This document shows positions 46,736 through 55,170 of a stretch of 64,000 nucleotides of DNA, piece by piece (the first letter of the stretch is position 1; every line of letters starts with the position of its first letter). Source of the stretch: Natronoglomus mannanivorans (GTDB taxonomy: Archaea; Halobacteriota; Halobacteria; Halobacteriales; Natrialbaceae); assembly GCA_025517485.1 (NCBI GenBank), contig JAOPKB010000002.1, positions 434,001 through 498,000 of the forward strand, written 5' to 3'. The translations under genes were made by a program, and so were the position numbers. The notes beneath the pieces were generated by a model that was not told the origin of the DNA, made no database searches, and saw only the letters and a program-made list of their open reading frames with translations.

Positions 46736-47056
46736 GGGGGAACAATCACAGCGAGAGTATACGGTTCTTGCGGTTCTCTCGTATATCGCCCCCCGAAACG
46801 TCTCGACCGGTGACCTGGGGCATACCGAATACCGTTCTGTACGCGGTCAGTTGTCTTCGGAGTCCTCTCGAGGTTACCAGCACGAGTCGATCCCACTTTC
46901 TGTCGAATTCAGTCGACTGCACCCCTACGTTCACTGCCCGTCCACCCCTCCACGGGTTTTCTTCTCCCACACGCGCCCTCGTTCTCTCCTGTCGCATCCG
47001 TTTTCTCTATCGCTTCGATCGTCCCCGTTCGGCTCTTCGGCGCGTGATAACGGAAT
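46736..47056. other. Intergenic region
   Basis: About 320 bp between the aldehyde dehydrogenase and uxuA2, same strand. It should contain the aldehyde dehydrogenase promoter; a possible GCGATATACG box is near 46780-46795. No gene seen. Confidence 0.35.
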
Positions 47057-48109
47057 CTACGACGACCGAACGCCGCGGAGCATCCCCTTGATGTACCCAA
47101 CTGTGTACGCGCGACCCCGATCCTTCCAGTCGTCGTCACCCTCGAGTCGCGGCACGTGATCCGGAATCATCAGCCCGGAGAAGCCGACGTCGTCGAGGGC
47201 CTCGAGAATCGCGTACTCGTCGAAGTTACCCTCGTCGAGGAACGTCTCGGTGAACGACGGAAGCGTCCCCTCGACGTCCCGGAAGTGGACGTAGACCAGT
47301 TCGTCGCGGTCGCCGAAGTACTCGATCACCTCGAAGAGGTCCTCGCCCATCTCCGACCACGTTCCGAGACAGAACTCGAGGCCGTGATTGTCACTCGGGA
47401 CGACGTCCATCGCGCGCTTGAAGTTCTCGAAGTTCCGGAACAGGAACGGCATCCCGCCGATACGCTCGACCGGCGGATCGTTCGGGTGGAGTGCGAGCGT
47501 GACGCCCGCTTCTTCGGCGACCGGGAGCACCGCCTCCAAGAAGTACTCGTAGTTCTCCCACAGCTCTTCTTCGGTGTACTCGCGGTCGTGGCTCAAGGGC
47601 GCGTCCTCGAGTTCGGCGGCGTCGAGACCGGTCGCTTCGGCCCCGCCGCGGACCCGCCGCGAGGTCGAGGTTCGCCAGACGCCGCTTGGCGACCAGTGGT
47701 AGCCGAGGATCGGAATGCCCGCCCGACCCATGTTTCGAATCGTGGTCTTGACGTGCTCGAGTTGTTCGTCCCGATCGGGTCCACCGAGCATCACGTCCTC
47801 GTAGAAGCTGATCGGAATGTTTTCGATCGCGTTCAGCCGGAGGCCGGCGTCTTCGACCCGGTTGCGAAGTTGGACGAGTTCCTGAAAGTCCCACTCCGAA
47901 TCGCCAGTTAGCGGCACTTCGGTGTCGCTCAGCAACGGTGTCGCGTACATGTTCAGGAGGATGTCTTCGACGCCGAGCTGGTTGATGTATCGAAGCCGTT
48001 CCGGCGTCGGTTGCATGAACTGACCGACGCCGACGCGCATCGGGAGCTCGTCGATGTCGAAATCGGTGTCCCCCACAGTCGCTGTCGATTCGGATGACTG
48101 CTCTGCCAT
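47057..48109 (-). CDS. uxuA: Mannonate dehydratase, copy 2
   Basis: A 350-residue UxuA paralogue, diverged from the copy at 33891. Motifs LGYHWSPSGVWRTSTSRRVR, LALHPNDPPVERIGGMPFLF, LEFCLGTWSEMGEDL, VYVHFRDVEGTLPSF, DEGNFDEYAILEALDDVGF and MIPDHVPRLEGDDDW; the four predicted metal ligands (His, Cys, His, Asp) are kept. The N-terminus has an extra 20 acidic residues. ATG 48109 has GCTTATAACAG centred 27 nt upstream, so the longer frame to 48196 is rejected. Confidence 0.9.
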   Translation of the reverse strand: MAEQSSESTATVGDTDFDIDELPMRVGVGQFMQPTPERLRYINQLGVEDILLNMYATPLLSDTEVPLTGDSEWDFQELVQLRNRVEDAGLRLNAIENIPISFYEDVMLGGPDRDEQLEHVKTTIRNMGRAGIPILGYHWSPSGVWRTSTSRRVRGGAEATGLDAAELEDAPLSHDREYTEEELWENYEYFLEAVLPVAEEAGVTLALHPNDPPVERIGGMPFLFRNFENFKRAMDVVPSDNHGLEFCLGTWSEMGEDLFEVIEYFGDRDELVYVHFRDVEGTLPSFTETFLDEGNFDEYAILEALDDVGFSGLMIPDHVPRLEGDDDWKDRGRAYTVGYIKGMLRGVRSS

Positions 48110-48131
48110 GTACGTTTCACGGGGATGAACT

Positions 48132-48139
48132 GTTATAAG
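48132..48139 (-). promoter_or_regulatory. TATA box of uxuA copy 2
   Basis: CTTATAAC on the minus strand, 27 nt upstream of the start at 48109. Confidence 0.55.
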
Positions 48140-48322
48140 CGTACTCGTTACGGATCTCGGTGTTCCGAGCCGTCCCTCCTCACCGACATCGCACACGAGT
48201 GAGGTTTGATCGGGGCTGAACGTGTCTCCGCGCTGTTGTCCGTTCCGGGTTCCTCGTTTCGTCGATTCTGACTCGAGACAGCTCAGGACGATTCGTCGCT
48301 CGAACCGTGTCCGAACCGACGC

Positions 48323-49093
48323 CTACAGCGCGCTGTCGTCGTAGGCGCCGTCGATCTTCAGCGCCTGTCCGGTCGTGAACGAGGCGGCGTCGCTCGCGAG
48401 ATAGACTGCGGCGCCGGCGATCTCTTCCGGCGTCGCGACGCGTTCCATCGGCGTTCGCTCGTCGATTGCGGCTCGCGTCTCCGTCCCCTCGTCGAAGGCG
48501 TCGCCGGCGAGGGGCGTCTTGACGAACCCCGGTTCGATCGCGTTGACCCGGACGTCCGGAGCGAGGTCGGCGGCGGCGGCTCGAGTCAGCCCGTTGACGC
48601 CGCTCTTGGCCGCACAGTAGGCCGCTCGATTCTCACGGGCCTGGCCCGCGGACATCGACGAGATGTTGATGATACTCCCCTCGTCCATCTCCCGTCCGAA
48701 GACGCGACACGCCCGGAACACGCCGGTCAGGTTGACGTCGATGTCCTGTCCCCACTGCTCGTCGGTCATCTCCGAGATCGGCGCTCGAGCGACCGATCCC
48801 GCGGAGTTGACGAGGACGTCGGCGCCGCCGAAAGCCTCCTCGGCCGCGTCCCAGAGCGCCTCGATGGACTCGTTCTCGCGAACGTTGCAGGTGATCTCTC
48901 GAGTCGTCGCGCCGCGTTCTCGCAGTTCCTCGGCCGTCTCCGCGACTCGCCCTTCGTCTCGGCTGGTCGCGATGACGTCCGCACCGTCGTCGGCGAAGGC
49001 GAGGGCGATCGCACGGCCGATGCCACTCGTCCCGCCGATGACGACGGCGGATCGGTCGGCGACGCTGACAGTACTCGTTCTGGTTTCACTCAT
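48323..49093 (-). CDS. SDR-family oxidoreductase, candidate fructuronate reductase
   Basis: A 256-residue short-chain dehydrogenase: SAVVIGGTSGIGRAIALAFA (TGxxxGxG variant), VLVNSAGSVARAPIS (NAG), catalytic Ser/Tyr/Lys in INISSMSAGQ and RAAYCAAKSGVNG, NAIEPGFVKTPL, and the C-terminal YLASDAASFTTGQALKIDGA. The ATG follows a clear Shine-Dalgarno GAGGTGAG. UxaC makes fructuronate and UxuA uses mannonate, and no classical UxuB is present in the locus, so this gene is the best in-window candidate for the missing reduction. That role is inferred. Confidence 0.85.
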   Translation of the reverse strand: MSETRTSTVSVADRSAVVIGGTSGIGRAIALAFADDGADVIATSRDEGRVAETAEELRERGATTREITCNVRENESIEALWDAAEEAFGGADVLVNSAGSVARAPISEMTDEQWGQDIDVNLTGVFRACRVFGREMDEGSIINISSMSAGQARENRAAYCAAKSGVNGLTRAAAADLAPDVRVNAIEPGFVKTPLAGDAFDEGTETRAAIDERTPMERVATPEEIAGAAVYLASDAASFTTGQALKIDGAYDDSAL

Positions 49094-49266
49094 ATGCTCA
49101 CCTCGTCGCTTCCGTAATTGATTCTTGTGATGTCCGAGCGTGGACCGTGGGGTACGGTCGTGCCCGTGCCCGCGCCTGCGATATCTGTACTGGGTCTCGA
49201 GTGACGCGGCGAAAAAACGGGTTCGTTCGACCGAGAGACACTGTTCGGTCGGTCTCGATGCCGGTT

Positions 49267-50136
49267 CTAGACTTCGACGACGGTGTTGGTGAGCGTGCCG
49301 ATCTCGTCGATACCGATGTCGACGACGTCGCCCTCCTGCAGGGTGAAACTCTCCGAGGGGACCAGCGAGGTGCCGGTGAGCAACACCGAGGTTTCGGGGA
49401 CGGCGTTGTGCCGGGTGTAGTAGTCGACCAGTTCCTGGACCGTGCGGTCCATCTCGCCGGTGTTCGTCGACTCGTCGTACATGACCTCGCCGTCGCGTTC
49501 GATCGTCATCCACATCTCGAGGGCGTGGGGGTCGCTGATCGAGTCGGCGGAGGTGACACAGGGGCCGAGCGAACAACAGCGGTCGTAGACCTTTGCTTGC
49601 GGAAGGTACAGCGGATTCTCGCCTTCGATCGAGCGGCTACTCATGTCGTTGCCGATCGTGTAGCCGACGATTTCGCCGTCGTAGAGGACCGCGCCCAGTT
49701 CGGGTTCGGGGACGTCCCACTCCGAGTCGGCGCGGATGCCGACCGTGTCGTTCGGGCCGACCGTCCGGTTGGGCGTGGCTTTGAAGAAGACCTCGGGACG
49801 TTCGCTATCGTAGACGTCGAGGTACATATCGGGCATCGAACTCTCGGCCTCGCGAGCCTGCTCGCTGATCGCGTAGGTCACTCCCGCCGCCCACACCTCC
49901 TCCGCGTGGACCGGCGAGCCGATCGACGACTCGAGGACGCCATCGTCGATAGTCGGGGCATCGTCGACGAGCAACGTCGCGATACTGTCCGCCGAGCGAT
50001 CGGTGATCGACGACGCGCGCAGGAGGTCGTCGAACGTTTCGAGTCGGGGTTTCACTGCAGTGAGATCGTAAACGTCGCCGCCAGTCGTCACGGCCAGCCG
50101 ATCACCGCCATCGTCCTCGATCCGGTAATATCGCAT
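49267..50136 (-). CDS. FAH-family hydratase, probable 2-keto-3-deoxypentonate dehydratase (XacE-like)
   Basis: A 289-residue fumarylacetoacetate-hydrolase-fold enzyme. Metal-binding and core motifs: RPEVFFKATPNRTVGPNDTV, WDVPEPELGAVLYDGEIVGY, TIGNDMSSRSIEGENPLYLP, QAKVYDRCCSLGP. The last two match the 2-keto-3-deoxyarabinonate dehydratase group (Sulfolobus KdaD and haloarchaeal XacE, as remembered). It would take the XacD product to alpha-ketoglutarate semialdehyde. GGTATATGAG lies 27 nt upstream of its ATG. Divergent from the isomerase-like gene. Confidence 0.88.
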   Translation of the reverse strand: MRYYRIEDDGGDRLAVTTGGDVYDLTAVKPRLETFDDLLRASSITDRSADSIATLLVDDAPTIDDGVLESSIGSPVHAEEVWAAGVTYAISEQAREAESSMPDMYLDVYDSERPEVFFKATPNRTVGPNDTVGIRADSEWDVPEPELGAVLYDGEIVGYTIGNDMSSRSIEGENPLYLPQAKVYDRCCSLGPCVTSADSISDPHALEMWMTIERDGEVMYDESTNTGEMDRTVQELVDYYTRHNAVPETSVLLTGTSLVPSESFTLQEGDVVDIGIDEIGTLTNTVVEV

Positions 50137-50161
50137 ACCGTCCCAATTTCGGATACTCTCT

Positions 50162-50168
50162 CATATAC
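50162..50168 (-). promoter_or_regulatory. TATA box of the XacE-like gene
   Basis: TATATGA on the minus strand, 26-32 nt upstream of the ATG at 50136. Confidence 0.5.
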
Positions 50169-50365
50169 CTTGGGTCGCGTACCGTAAACAGGTCGAACGA
50201 AGCGACCACCGAAACGAGCGTTCGACGGCCACAGGACGAGAGCGCGGTTCGGAACGTGCTGGAACCGAGACCCACTGACCGTGCGTTCGACGTCGTGACT
50301 CGAGAATGTGAGAATCGACCCAGTGGTCCGCGACCGTTTCGTACATCACCGACATCGGAAGAGTT

Positions 50366-50375
50366 TTCATATATT
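50366..50375 (+). promoter_or_regulatory. TATA box of the isomerase-fold gene
   Basis: TTCATATATT precedes the ATG at 50393 by about 22 nt (centre), fitting a leaderless start there. Confidence 0.5.
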
Positions 50376-50392
50376 TCGTGCCATGTGTGCAC

Positions 50393-51358
50393 ATGGAAGT
50401 CGGCGTACTAACGGTCGCGCTCGCGGGCGAATCGCTCGAGGACGCTTTCGCGTACCTCGAAGAACAGGGAGTCGGCGCAGTCGAGATCGGCTGTGGCGGG
50501 TTCGTCGGTGACGACCACCTCCCACAGGAGGAGTACCTCGACGACGAGGACGCGCAGGCGGAACTCCAGGAGCTACTCGACACCTACAACCTCTACATCT
50601 CGGCGCTGGCGACACACAACAACCCGCTCCACCCCGACGAGGAGCGAGCCGCCGAGGCCGACGAGGAACTGCGGGGGGCGATCCGCCTCGCGGATCAGCT
50701 CGGCGTCGACGCCGTCACCACGTTCTCGGGACTGCCCGCTGGCGGCCCCGACGATTCGGTGCCCAACTGGATCACCGCGCCGTGGCCGCCCGAGCATCTG
50801 GAGGCCCACGAGTACCAGTGGGAGGTCGCCGTCGATTACTGGTCCGACCTCGCCGAGTTCGCCGACGACCACGGCGTGAACGTCGGCCTCGAGATGCATC
50901 CGAACATGTTCATCTACGAGCCCCGCGGACTGCTCGACCTTCGGGAGGCGACCAACGAGCGCATCGGCGCGAACTACGATCCCTCTCACCTGATCTGGCA
51001 GGGGATCGACATCACGGAGTCGATCCGTCTGCTCGGCGAGGAGGACGCGATCCATCACTTCCACGCCAAGGACACGAAGGTCTACGACGCCAACTCCCGC
51101 GAGAAGGGGGTCCTCGACACGACGCCGTACACCGAGGAAGCCGACCGCTCGTGGCTGTTCCGCTCGATCGGCTACGGCCACGGCGAGGAGTTCTGGAAGG
51201 ACGTCGTCTCGACGCTGCGGATGGTCGACTACGACGGCGCACTCAGCATCGAACACGAGGACTCGCTGACCTCGGCCAACGAAGGCCTCGAGAAGGCGAT
51301 CGACGTCCTCGACCGCGCAGTCTTCGAAACGACACCCGGCGACGCCTACTGGGCCTGA
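50393..51358 (+). CDS. Sugar phosphate isomerase/epimerase-fold protein (AP endonuclease 2 family)
   Basis: A 321-residue TIM-barrel protein. Start MEVGVLTVALAGESLEDAFA is preferred over a GTG at 50378 because of the TATA position. Predicted metal ligands are in VNVGLEMHPNMF (Glu), ANYDPSHLIWQGID (Asp, His), IHHFHAKDTKVYD (His) and GALSIEHEDSL (Glu), so the site is intact. The GVEIGCGGFVGDDH-type start is usual for the family. 15 bp separate it from the Gfo/Idh gene downstream, indicating one operon. Members include epimerases, lyases and hydratases; the reaction is unknown. Confidence 0.9.
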   Translation: MEVGVLTVALAGESLEDAFAYLEEQGVGAVEIGCGGFVGDDHLPQEEYLDDEDAQAELQELLDTYNLYISALATHNNPLHPDEERAAEADEELRGAIRLADQLGVDAVTTFSGLPAGGPDDSVPNWITAPWPPEHLEAHEYQWEVAVDYWSDLAEFADDHGVNVGLEMHPNMFIYEPRGLLDLREATNERIGANYDPSHLIWQGIDITESIRLLGEEDAIHHFHAKDTKVYDANSREKGVLDTTPYTEEADRSWLFRSIGYGHGEEFWKDVVSTLRMVDYDGALSIEHEDSLTSANEGLEKAIDVLDRAVFETTPGDAYWA

Positions 51359-51373
51359 ATTGAGGGACTTACG

Positions 51374-52531
51374 ATGAGCAACGAACCACTGACGATCGGT
51401 ATGTTGGGGTACAGATTCATGGGTAAAGCGCACTCGAACGCCCTCGAACGCCTCCCGATGTTCTTCCCGGAGGCACCCGAGGTCGAGCGCGACGTCCTGA
51501 TCGGTCGGGACGAGGAGGCAGTCGCGGAGGCTGCCGAGCGGTTCGGCTTCAACCGGACGAGTACGGACTGGGAAGCGGTCGTCGACGAGGTCGACGTCTT
51601 CTACAACCTCGGCCCGAACGCGATCCACGCCGATCCGTCGATCGCGGCCCTCGAGGCCGGTGCATCGGTGTTCTGCGAGAAACCGCTGGCTCACACGCTC
51701 GAGGACGCAGAGCGGATGCGTGACGCCGCCCGCGACGCGGAGGGAACCGCGGGCATCGCGTTCAACTACCGATTCATTCCGGCGATTCAGTACGCAAAGC
51801 AGTTGATCGACGCCGGCGAACTCGGCGAGATCCACCACGTGCGGGGGCAGTACCTCCAGGACTGGCTCGCCGACCCCACGTCGCCGTGGTCCTGGCGAAA
51901 CGACGAGGAGGTCGCCGGTTCGGGCGCACTGGGTGACCTCGGTGCGCACACGCTCGACCTCGCTCGCTTTCTGGTCGGCGAGCAGGCGGGTGACCTCACG
52001 CGGCTGTCGGGTCAGCTCAAGACGTTCGTCGACGAGCGGCCCGTTCCCGGCGACGACGGAGGGACGCTGTCCTCCGGCGGCGGCGACAGCACGGAGACCC
52101 GCGAGGTGACCGTCGACGACGCCTACACCGCCCAGGCCGAGTTCGAAAACGGCGCGGTCGGGACCTTCGAGGCCACGCGGTTCGCCACCGGGCACAAGAA
52201 CGACCACAACATCGTCATCAACGGCTCGAAGGGGAGCCTGCGCTTCTCGGTCGAACGACTGAACGAGATCGAACTGCTGACCGAGGACGATCGCGGCTTC
52301 CAGACGATCCTCGTGACCGACGAAGACGACCCCTACATCGACTGCTGGTGGCCCGCCGGCCACATCATCGGGTGGGAACACACCTTCGTCCACGAGAACT
52401 ACGAGTTCCTCACTGCCGTCGCCGAGGGTAAGGAACACACGCCCTCCTTCGAGGACGGCTACCGCGTCCAGGAGTTGCTCGAGGCGATCGAGCGCTCCGA
52501 CGAGCGCGGCGAGTGGGTCGACGTTTCGTAA
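51374..52531 (+). CDS. Gfo/Idh/MocA family oxidoreductase, operonic with isomerase-fold gene
   Basis: A 385-residue oxidoreductase. N-terminal LTIGMLGYRFMGKAHSNALE is the pattern of the subgroup often found with AP-endonuclease-fold isomerases. Signature VFCEKPLAHTLEDAERMRDA, FNYRFIPAIQYAKQLIDAGE, then ALGDLGAHTLDLARFLVGEQ with the conserved Asp and His. A low-complexity GDDGGTLSSGGGDST insertion near residue 237 is acidic and flexible. C-terminal WEHTFVHENYEFLTAVAEGK closes the fold. Substrate likely a pyranoside. Confidence 0.9.
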   Translation: MSNEPLTIGMLGYRFMGKAHSNALERLPMFFPEAPEVERDVLIGRDEEAVAEAAERFGFNRTSTDWEAVVDEVDVFYNLGPNAIHADPSIAALEAGASVFCEKPLAHTLEDAERMRDAARDAEGTAGIAFNYRFIPAIQYAKQLIDAGELGEIHHVRGQYLQDWLADPTSPWSWRNDEEVAGSGALGDLGAHTLDLARFLVGEQAGDLTRLSGQLKTFVDERPVPGDDGGTLSSGGGDSTETREVTVDDAYTAQAEFENGAVGTFEATRFATGHKNDHNIVINGSKGSLRFSVERLNEIELLTEDDRGFQTILVTDEDDPYIDCWWPAGHIIGWEHTFVHENYEFLTAVAEGKEHTPSFEDGYRVQELLEAIERSDERGEWVDVS

Positions 52532-52639
52532 TCTCACCGGCTCGTCGACCTCGTCCACTCGACGGTTCGACGATTCGACGGTTTGCAACCCCCATCACTT
52601 CATCGGCGGGTACTCACGAGTTCGCATTTTTTGCTCGAG

Positions 52640-52673
52640 CGGCCGCTCGAGTTCGAGTTCGAGTTCGAGTACT
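52640..52673. repeat. TTCGAG hexamer repeat with GCTCGAG palindrome
   Basis: CTCGAGCGGCCGCTCGAG palindrome continues into four tandem TTCGAG units (about 52646-52671), in the 191-bp gap before the next gene. The palindrome could act as a terminator or attenuator. Confidence 0.6.
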
Positions 52674-52722
52674 GCCACCAACACCAGCAAACTTAAGGCT
52701 CGAGTCACGGAACCACCCGGCC

Positions 52723-53847
52723 ATGAAACCAGTCGACGTCGGGATTGTCGGATGTGGGACGATCAGCGACGCGTACCTCTCGAACGCAGACCAGTTCGAC
52801 CAGTATCGGATCACGACCTGTGCAGATATCGACCGCGATCGTGCCGAATCGAAGGCGGCTGAGTACGACGTCGCGGCCGCCGACGTCTCGGAACTGCTCG
52901 AGGACCCGACGATCGAGATCGTCGTCAATCTGACGCCCCCGACGGTCCACGCGGAGGTCTGCACGCAGGTTCTCGAGGCCGGCAAACACGTCTACACCGA
53001 GAAACCGTTCGCGACGACGGTCGAGGACGCAGAGGCGATCCTCGAGACGGCGGCCGAGCGTGACCTGCTCGTCGGGTCGGCGCCGGACACCTTCCTCGGG
53101 GCCGGCTTGCAGACGTGTCGATCGGTGCTCGACGAGGGTCGTATCGGGCGGCCGATCGGGGCGACCGCGATCTGGACGTCGCCGGGTCACGAGTCCTGGC
53201 ATCCGAATCCGGACCTCTACTATCGGGAGGGCGGTGGGCCGCTGTTCGACATGGGACCGTACTACGTGACGGCGCTGGTCAACTTGCTCGGCCCCGCGAA
53301 GCGGGTCGCCGGGTCGGTCGGCCGAGCGGCCGACGAGCGGACGATCACGAGCGAGCCGCGCCACGGCGAGACGATCGACGTCGAGGTGCCGACCCACGAG
53401 GCCGGCGTCGTCGACTTCGAGTCGGGCGCGATCGCGAACGTCCTGACGAGTTTCGACGTACAGGACTCGACGCTGCCGTGGCCGGCGTTCGAACTCTACG
53501 GGACGGAGGGAACGATTCGGCTCACCGACCCGAACGAGTTCGACGGGACCGTCGAGGTCTCCGGGCACGACACTGACGGATGGGAAACGGTTCCACACAC
53601 CCACGAGTACACGGGCGGCCGCGGTGCCGGCGTCGCCGATATGGCACTCGCGATCCGCACCGACTGGGACCAGCGGACGAGCGGCGAACTGGCCACGCAC
53701 GTCCTCGAGATCCTCGCCGGGATTCGGTCGTCCTCCGACGAGAGTGAGTACGTGACGCTCGAGGCCGACTGCGAGCGACCGCCGGCGCTGCCGTCCGAGT
53801 TCCCGGTGGTCGGTTCCGACTCGTCGACCGACTCTGGCGACGAGTGA
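52723..53847 (+). CDS. Gfo/Idh/MocA family oxidoreductase
   Basis: A 374-residue oxidoreductase. Start MKPVDVGIVGCGTISDAYLS at 52723 is supported by ACTTAAGG 27 nt upstream. Signature VYTEKPFATTVEDAEAILET, then GSAPDTFLGAGLQTCRSVLD and GGGPLFDMGPYYVTALVNLL with catalytic-region Asp and Tyr in place of the common His pair. The APDTFLGAG form of the loop is seen in the subgroup of dehydrogenases acting on glycosides or levoglucosan-type substrates. C-terminus is an acidic tail. Precedes xacD by 88 bp. Confidence 0.88.
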   Translation: MKPVDVGIVGCGTISDAYLSNADQFDQYRITTCADIDRDRAESKAAEYDVAAADVSELLEDPTIEIVVNLTPPTVHAEVCTQVLEAGKHVYTEKPFATTVEDAEAILETAAERDLLVGSAPDTFLGAGLQTCRSVLDEGRIGRPIGATAIWTSPGHESWHPNPDLYYREGGGPLFDMGPYYVTALVNLLGPAKRVAGSVGRAADERTITSEPRHGETIDVEVPTHEAGVVDFESGAIANVLTSFDVQDSTLPWPAFELYGTEGTIRLTDPNEFDGTVEVSGHDTDGWETVPHTHEYTGGRGAGVADMALAIRTDWDQRTSGELATHVLEILAGIRSSSDESEYVTLEADCERPPALPSEFPVVGSDSSTDSGDE

Positions 53848-53902
53848 GCGCTCGAAACGGTCGGTCACGCTCTGCAGACGGTTCGATGGCGTATGCCAAA
53901 CG

Positions 53903-53911
53903 TGATATACC
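53903..53911 (+). promoter_or_regulatory. TATA box of xacD
   Basis: TGATATACC centred 28 nt upstream of the ATG at 53935; rules out the upstream GTG/ATG frame from 53893. Confidence 0.55.
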
Positions 53912-53934
53912 ATGGTGCGTATATTCACACCCGT

Positions 53935-55170
53935 ATGCCAGACTATCGGAACTTACACGATCCGAACGCGGAGTATACGATGCGAGATCTCTCGGCGGAC
54001 ACGATGCAGCTGAACGCCGACCGCGGGCCGCGCAACGTCGAAATTACGGACGTCCAGACCACCATGGTCGACGGCAACTACCCGTGGATCCTCGTCCGCG
54101 TCTACACCGACGCTGGAATCGTCGGCATCGGCGAGAGTTACTGGGGCGGTGGCGACACCGCGATCATCGAGCGGATGGCCCCGTTCATCATCGGCGAGAA
54201 CCCACTGGACATCGACCGACTCTACGAGCACATGATCCAGAAGATGTCCGGCGAGGGCTCCATTTCGGGCAAGACCATTTCGGCCATCTCCGGCATCGAA
54301 ATCGCGCTCCACGACATCGCGGGCAAAGTCCTCGACGTGCCGGCCTACCAGCTTGTCGGCGGTAAGTACCGCGACGAAGTTCGGATCTACTGCGACCTTC
54401 ACACCGAAGACGAGGCGAACCCAACGGCCTGTGCCGACGAAGGTGAGCGTGTCGTCGAAGACCTCGGCTACGACGCTATCAAGTTCGACCTCGACGTCCC
54501 CTCCGGTCACGAGAAAGACCGCGCGAACCGTCACCTCCGCGGCCCCGAGATCGACCACAAAGTCGAGATCGTCAAACAGGTCACCGAACGCGTCGGCGAC
54601 CGCGCAGACGTCGCCTTCGACTGCCACTGGTCCTTTTCGGGTGGCTCCGCGAAGCGACTGGCACGCGAACTTGAGGAGTACGACGTCTGGTGGCTCGAGG
54701 ACCCCGTCCCGCCGGAGAACCACGACGTCCAGGAGACGATCACCCAGTCGACGACGACGCCGATCGCCACGGGTGAAAACGTCTACCGGACCCACGGTCA
54801 GCGCCGCCTGCTCGAGAACCAGGCCGTCGACATCATCGCACCCGACCTGCCTCGCGTCGGCGGGATTCGCGAGACGGTGAAGGTCGCGAACCTCGCGGAC
54901 CTCTACTACGTGCCGGTCGCAATGCACAACGTCTCCTCGCCGATCGGGACGATGGCCTCCGCGCAGGCCGCCTGTGCGATTCCGAACTCGCTGGCCGTGG
55001 AGTACCACAGCTACCAGCTGGGCTGGTGGGAGGACCTCGTCGAGGAGGACGACCTCATCGAGAACGGTCGCATGGAAGTGCCCGAGAAGCCCGGTCTCGG
55101 CCTGACCCTCGACTTCGACGCCGTCGAGGAGCACATGGTCGAAGGCGAGACGTTGTTCGACGAAGCATAG
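53935..55170 (+). CDS. xacD: D-xylonate dehydratase (enolase superfamily)
   Basis: A 411-residue mandelate-racemase-type enzyme dehydrating xylonate to 2-keto-3-deoxyxylonate. Segments MPDYRNLHDPNAEYTMRDLS, VEITDVQTTMVDGNYPWILV, KMSGEGSISGKTISAISGIE, YDAIKFDLDVPSGHEKDRAN, VAFDCHWSFSGGSAKRLARE and VPVAMHNVSSPIGTMASAQA are nearly the same as I remember from Haloferax volcanii XacD. Metal ligands are Asp in FDCHWS, Glu in WLEDPVPP and Glu in TGENVY. The final TLFDEA and stop lie inside a 99-bp tandem repeat that continues downstream. Confidence 0.95.
   Translation: MPDYRNLHDPNAEYTMRDLSADTMQLNADRGPRNVEITDVQTTMVDGNYPWILVRVYTDAGIVGIGESYWGGGDTAIIERMAPFIIGENPLDIDRLYEHMIQKMSGEGSISGKTISAISGIEIALHDIAGKVLDVPAYQLVGGKYRDEVRIYCDLHTEDEANPTACADEGERVVEDLGYDAIKFDLDVPSGHEKDRANRHLRGPEIDHKVEIVKQVTERVGDRADVAFDCHWSFSGGSAKRLARELEEYDVWWLEDPVPPENHDVQETITQSTTTPIATGENVYRTHGQRRLLENQAVDIIAPDLPRVGGIRETVKVANLADLYYVPVAMHNVSSPIGTMASAQAACAIPNSLAVEYHSYQLGWWEDLVEEDDLIENGRMEVPEKPGLGLTLDFDAVEEHMVEGETLFDEA

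Noticed and set aside
52640..52673. TTCGAG repeats as CRISPR or origin iterons
   Set aside because: Too short and perfect hexamers with no spacers; simple sequence expansion next to a palindrome is sufficient.
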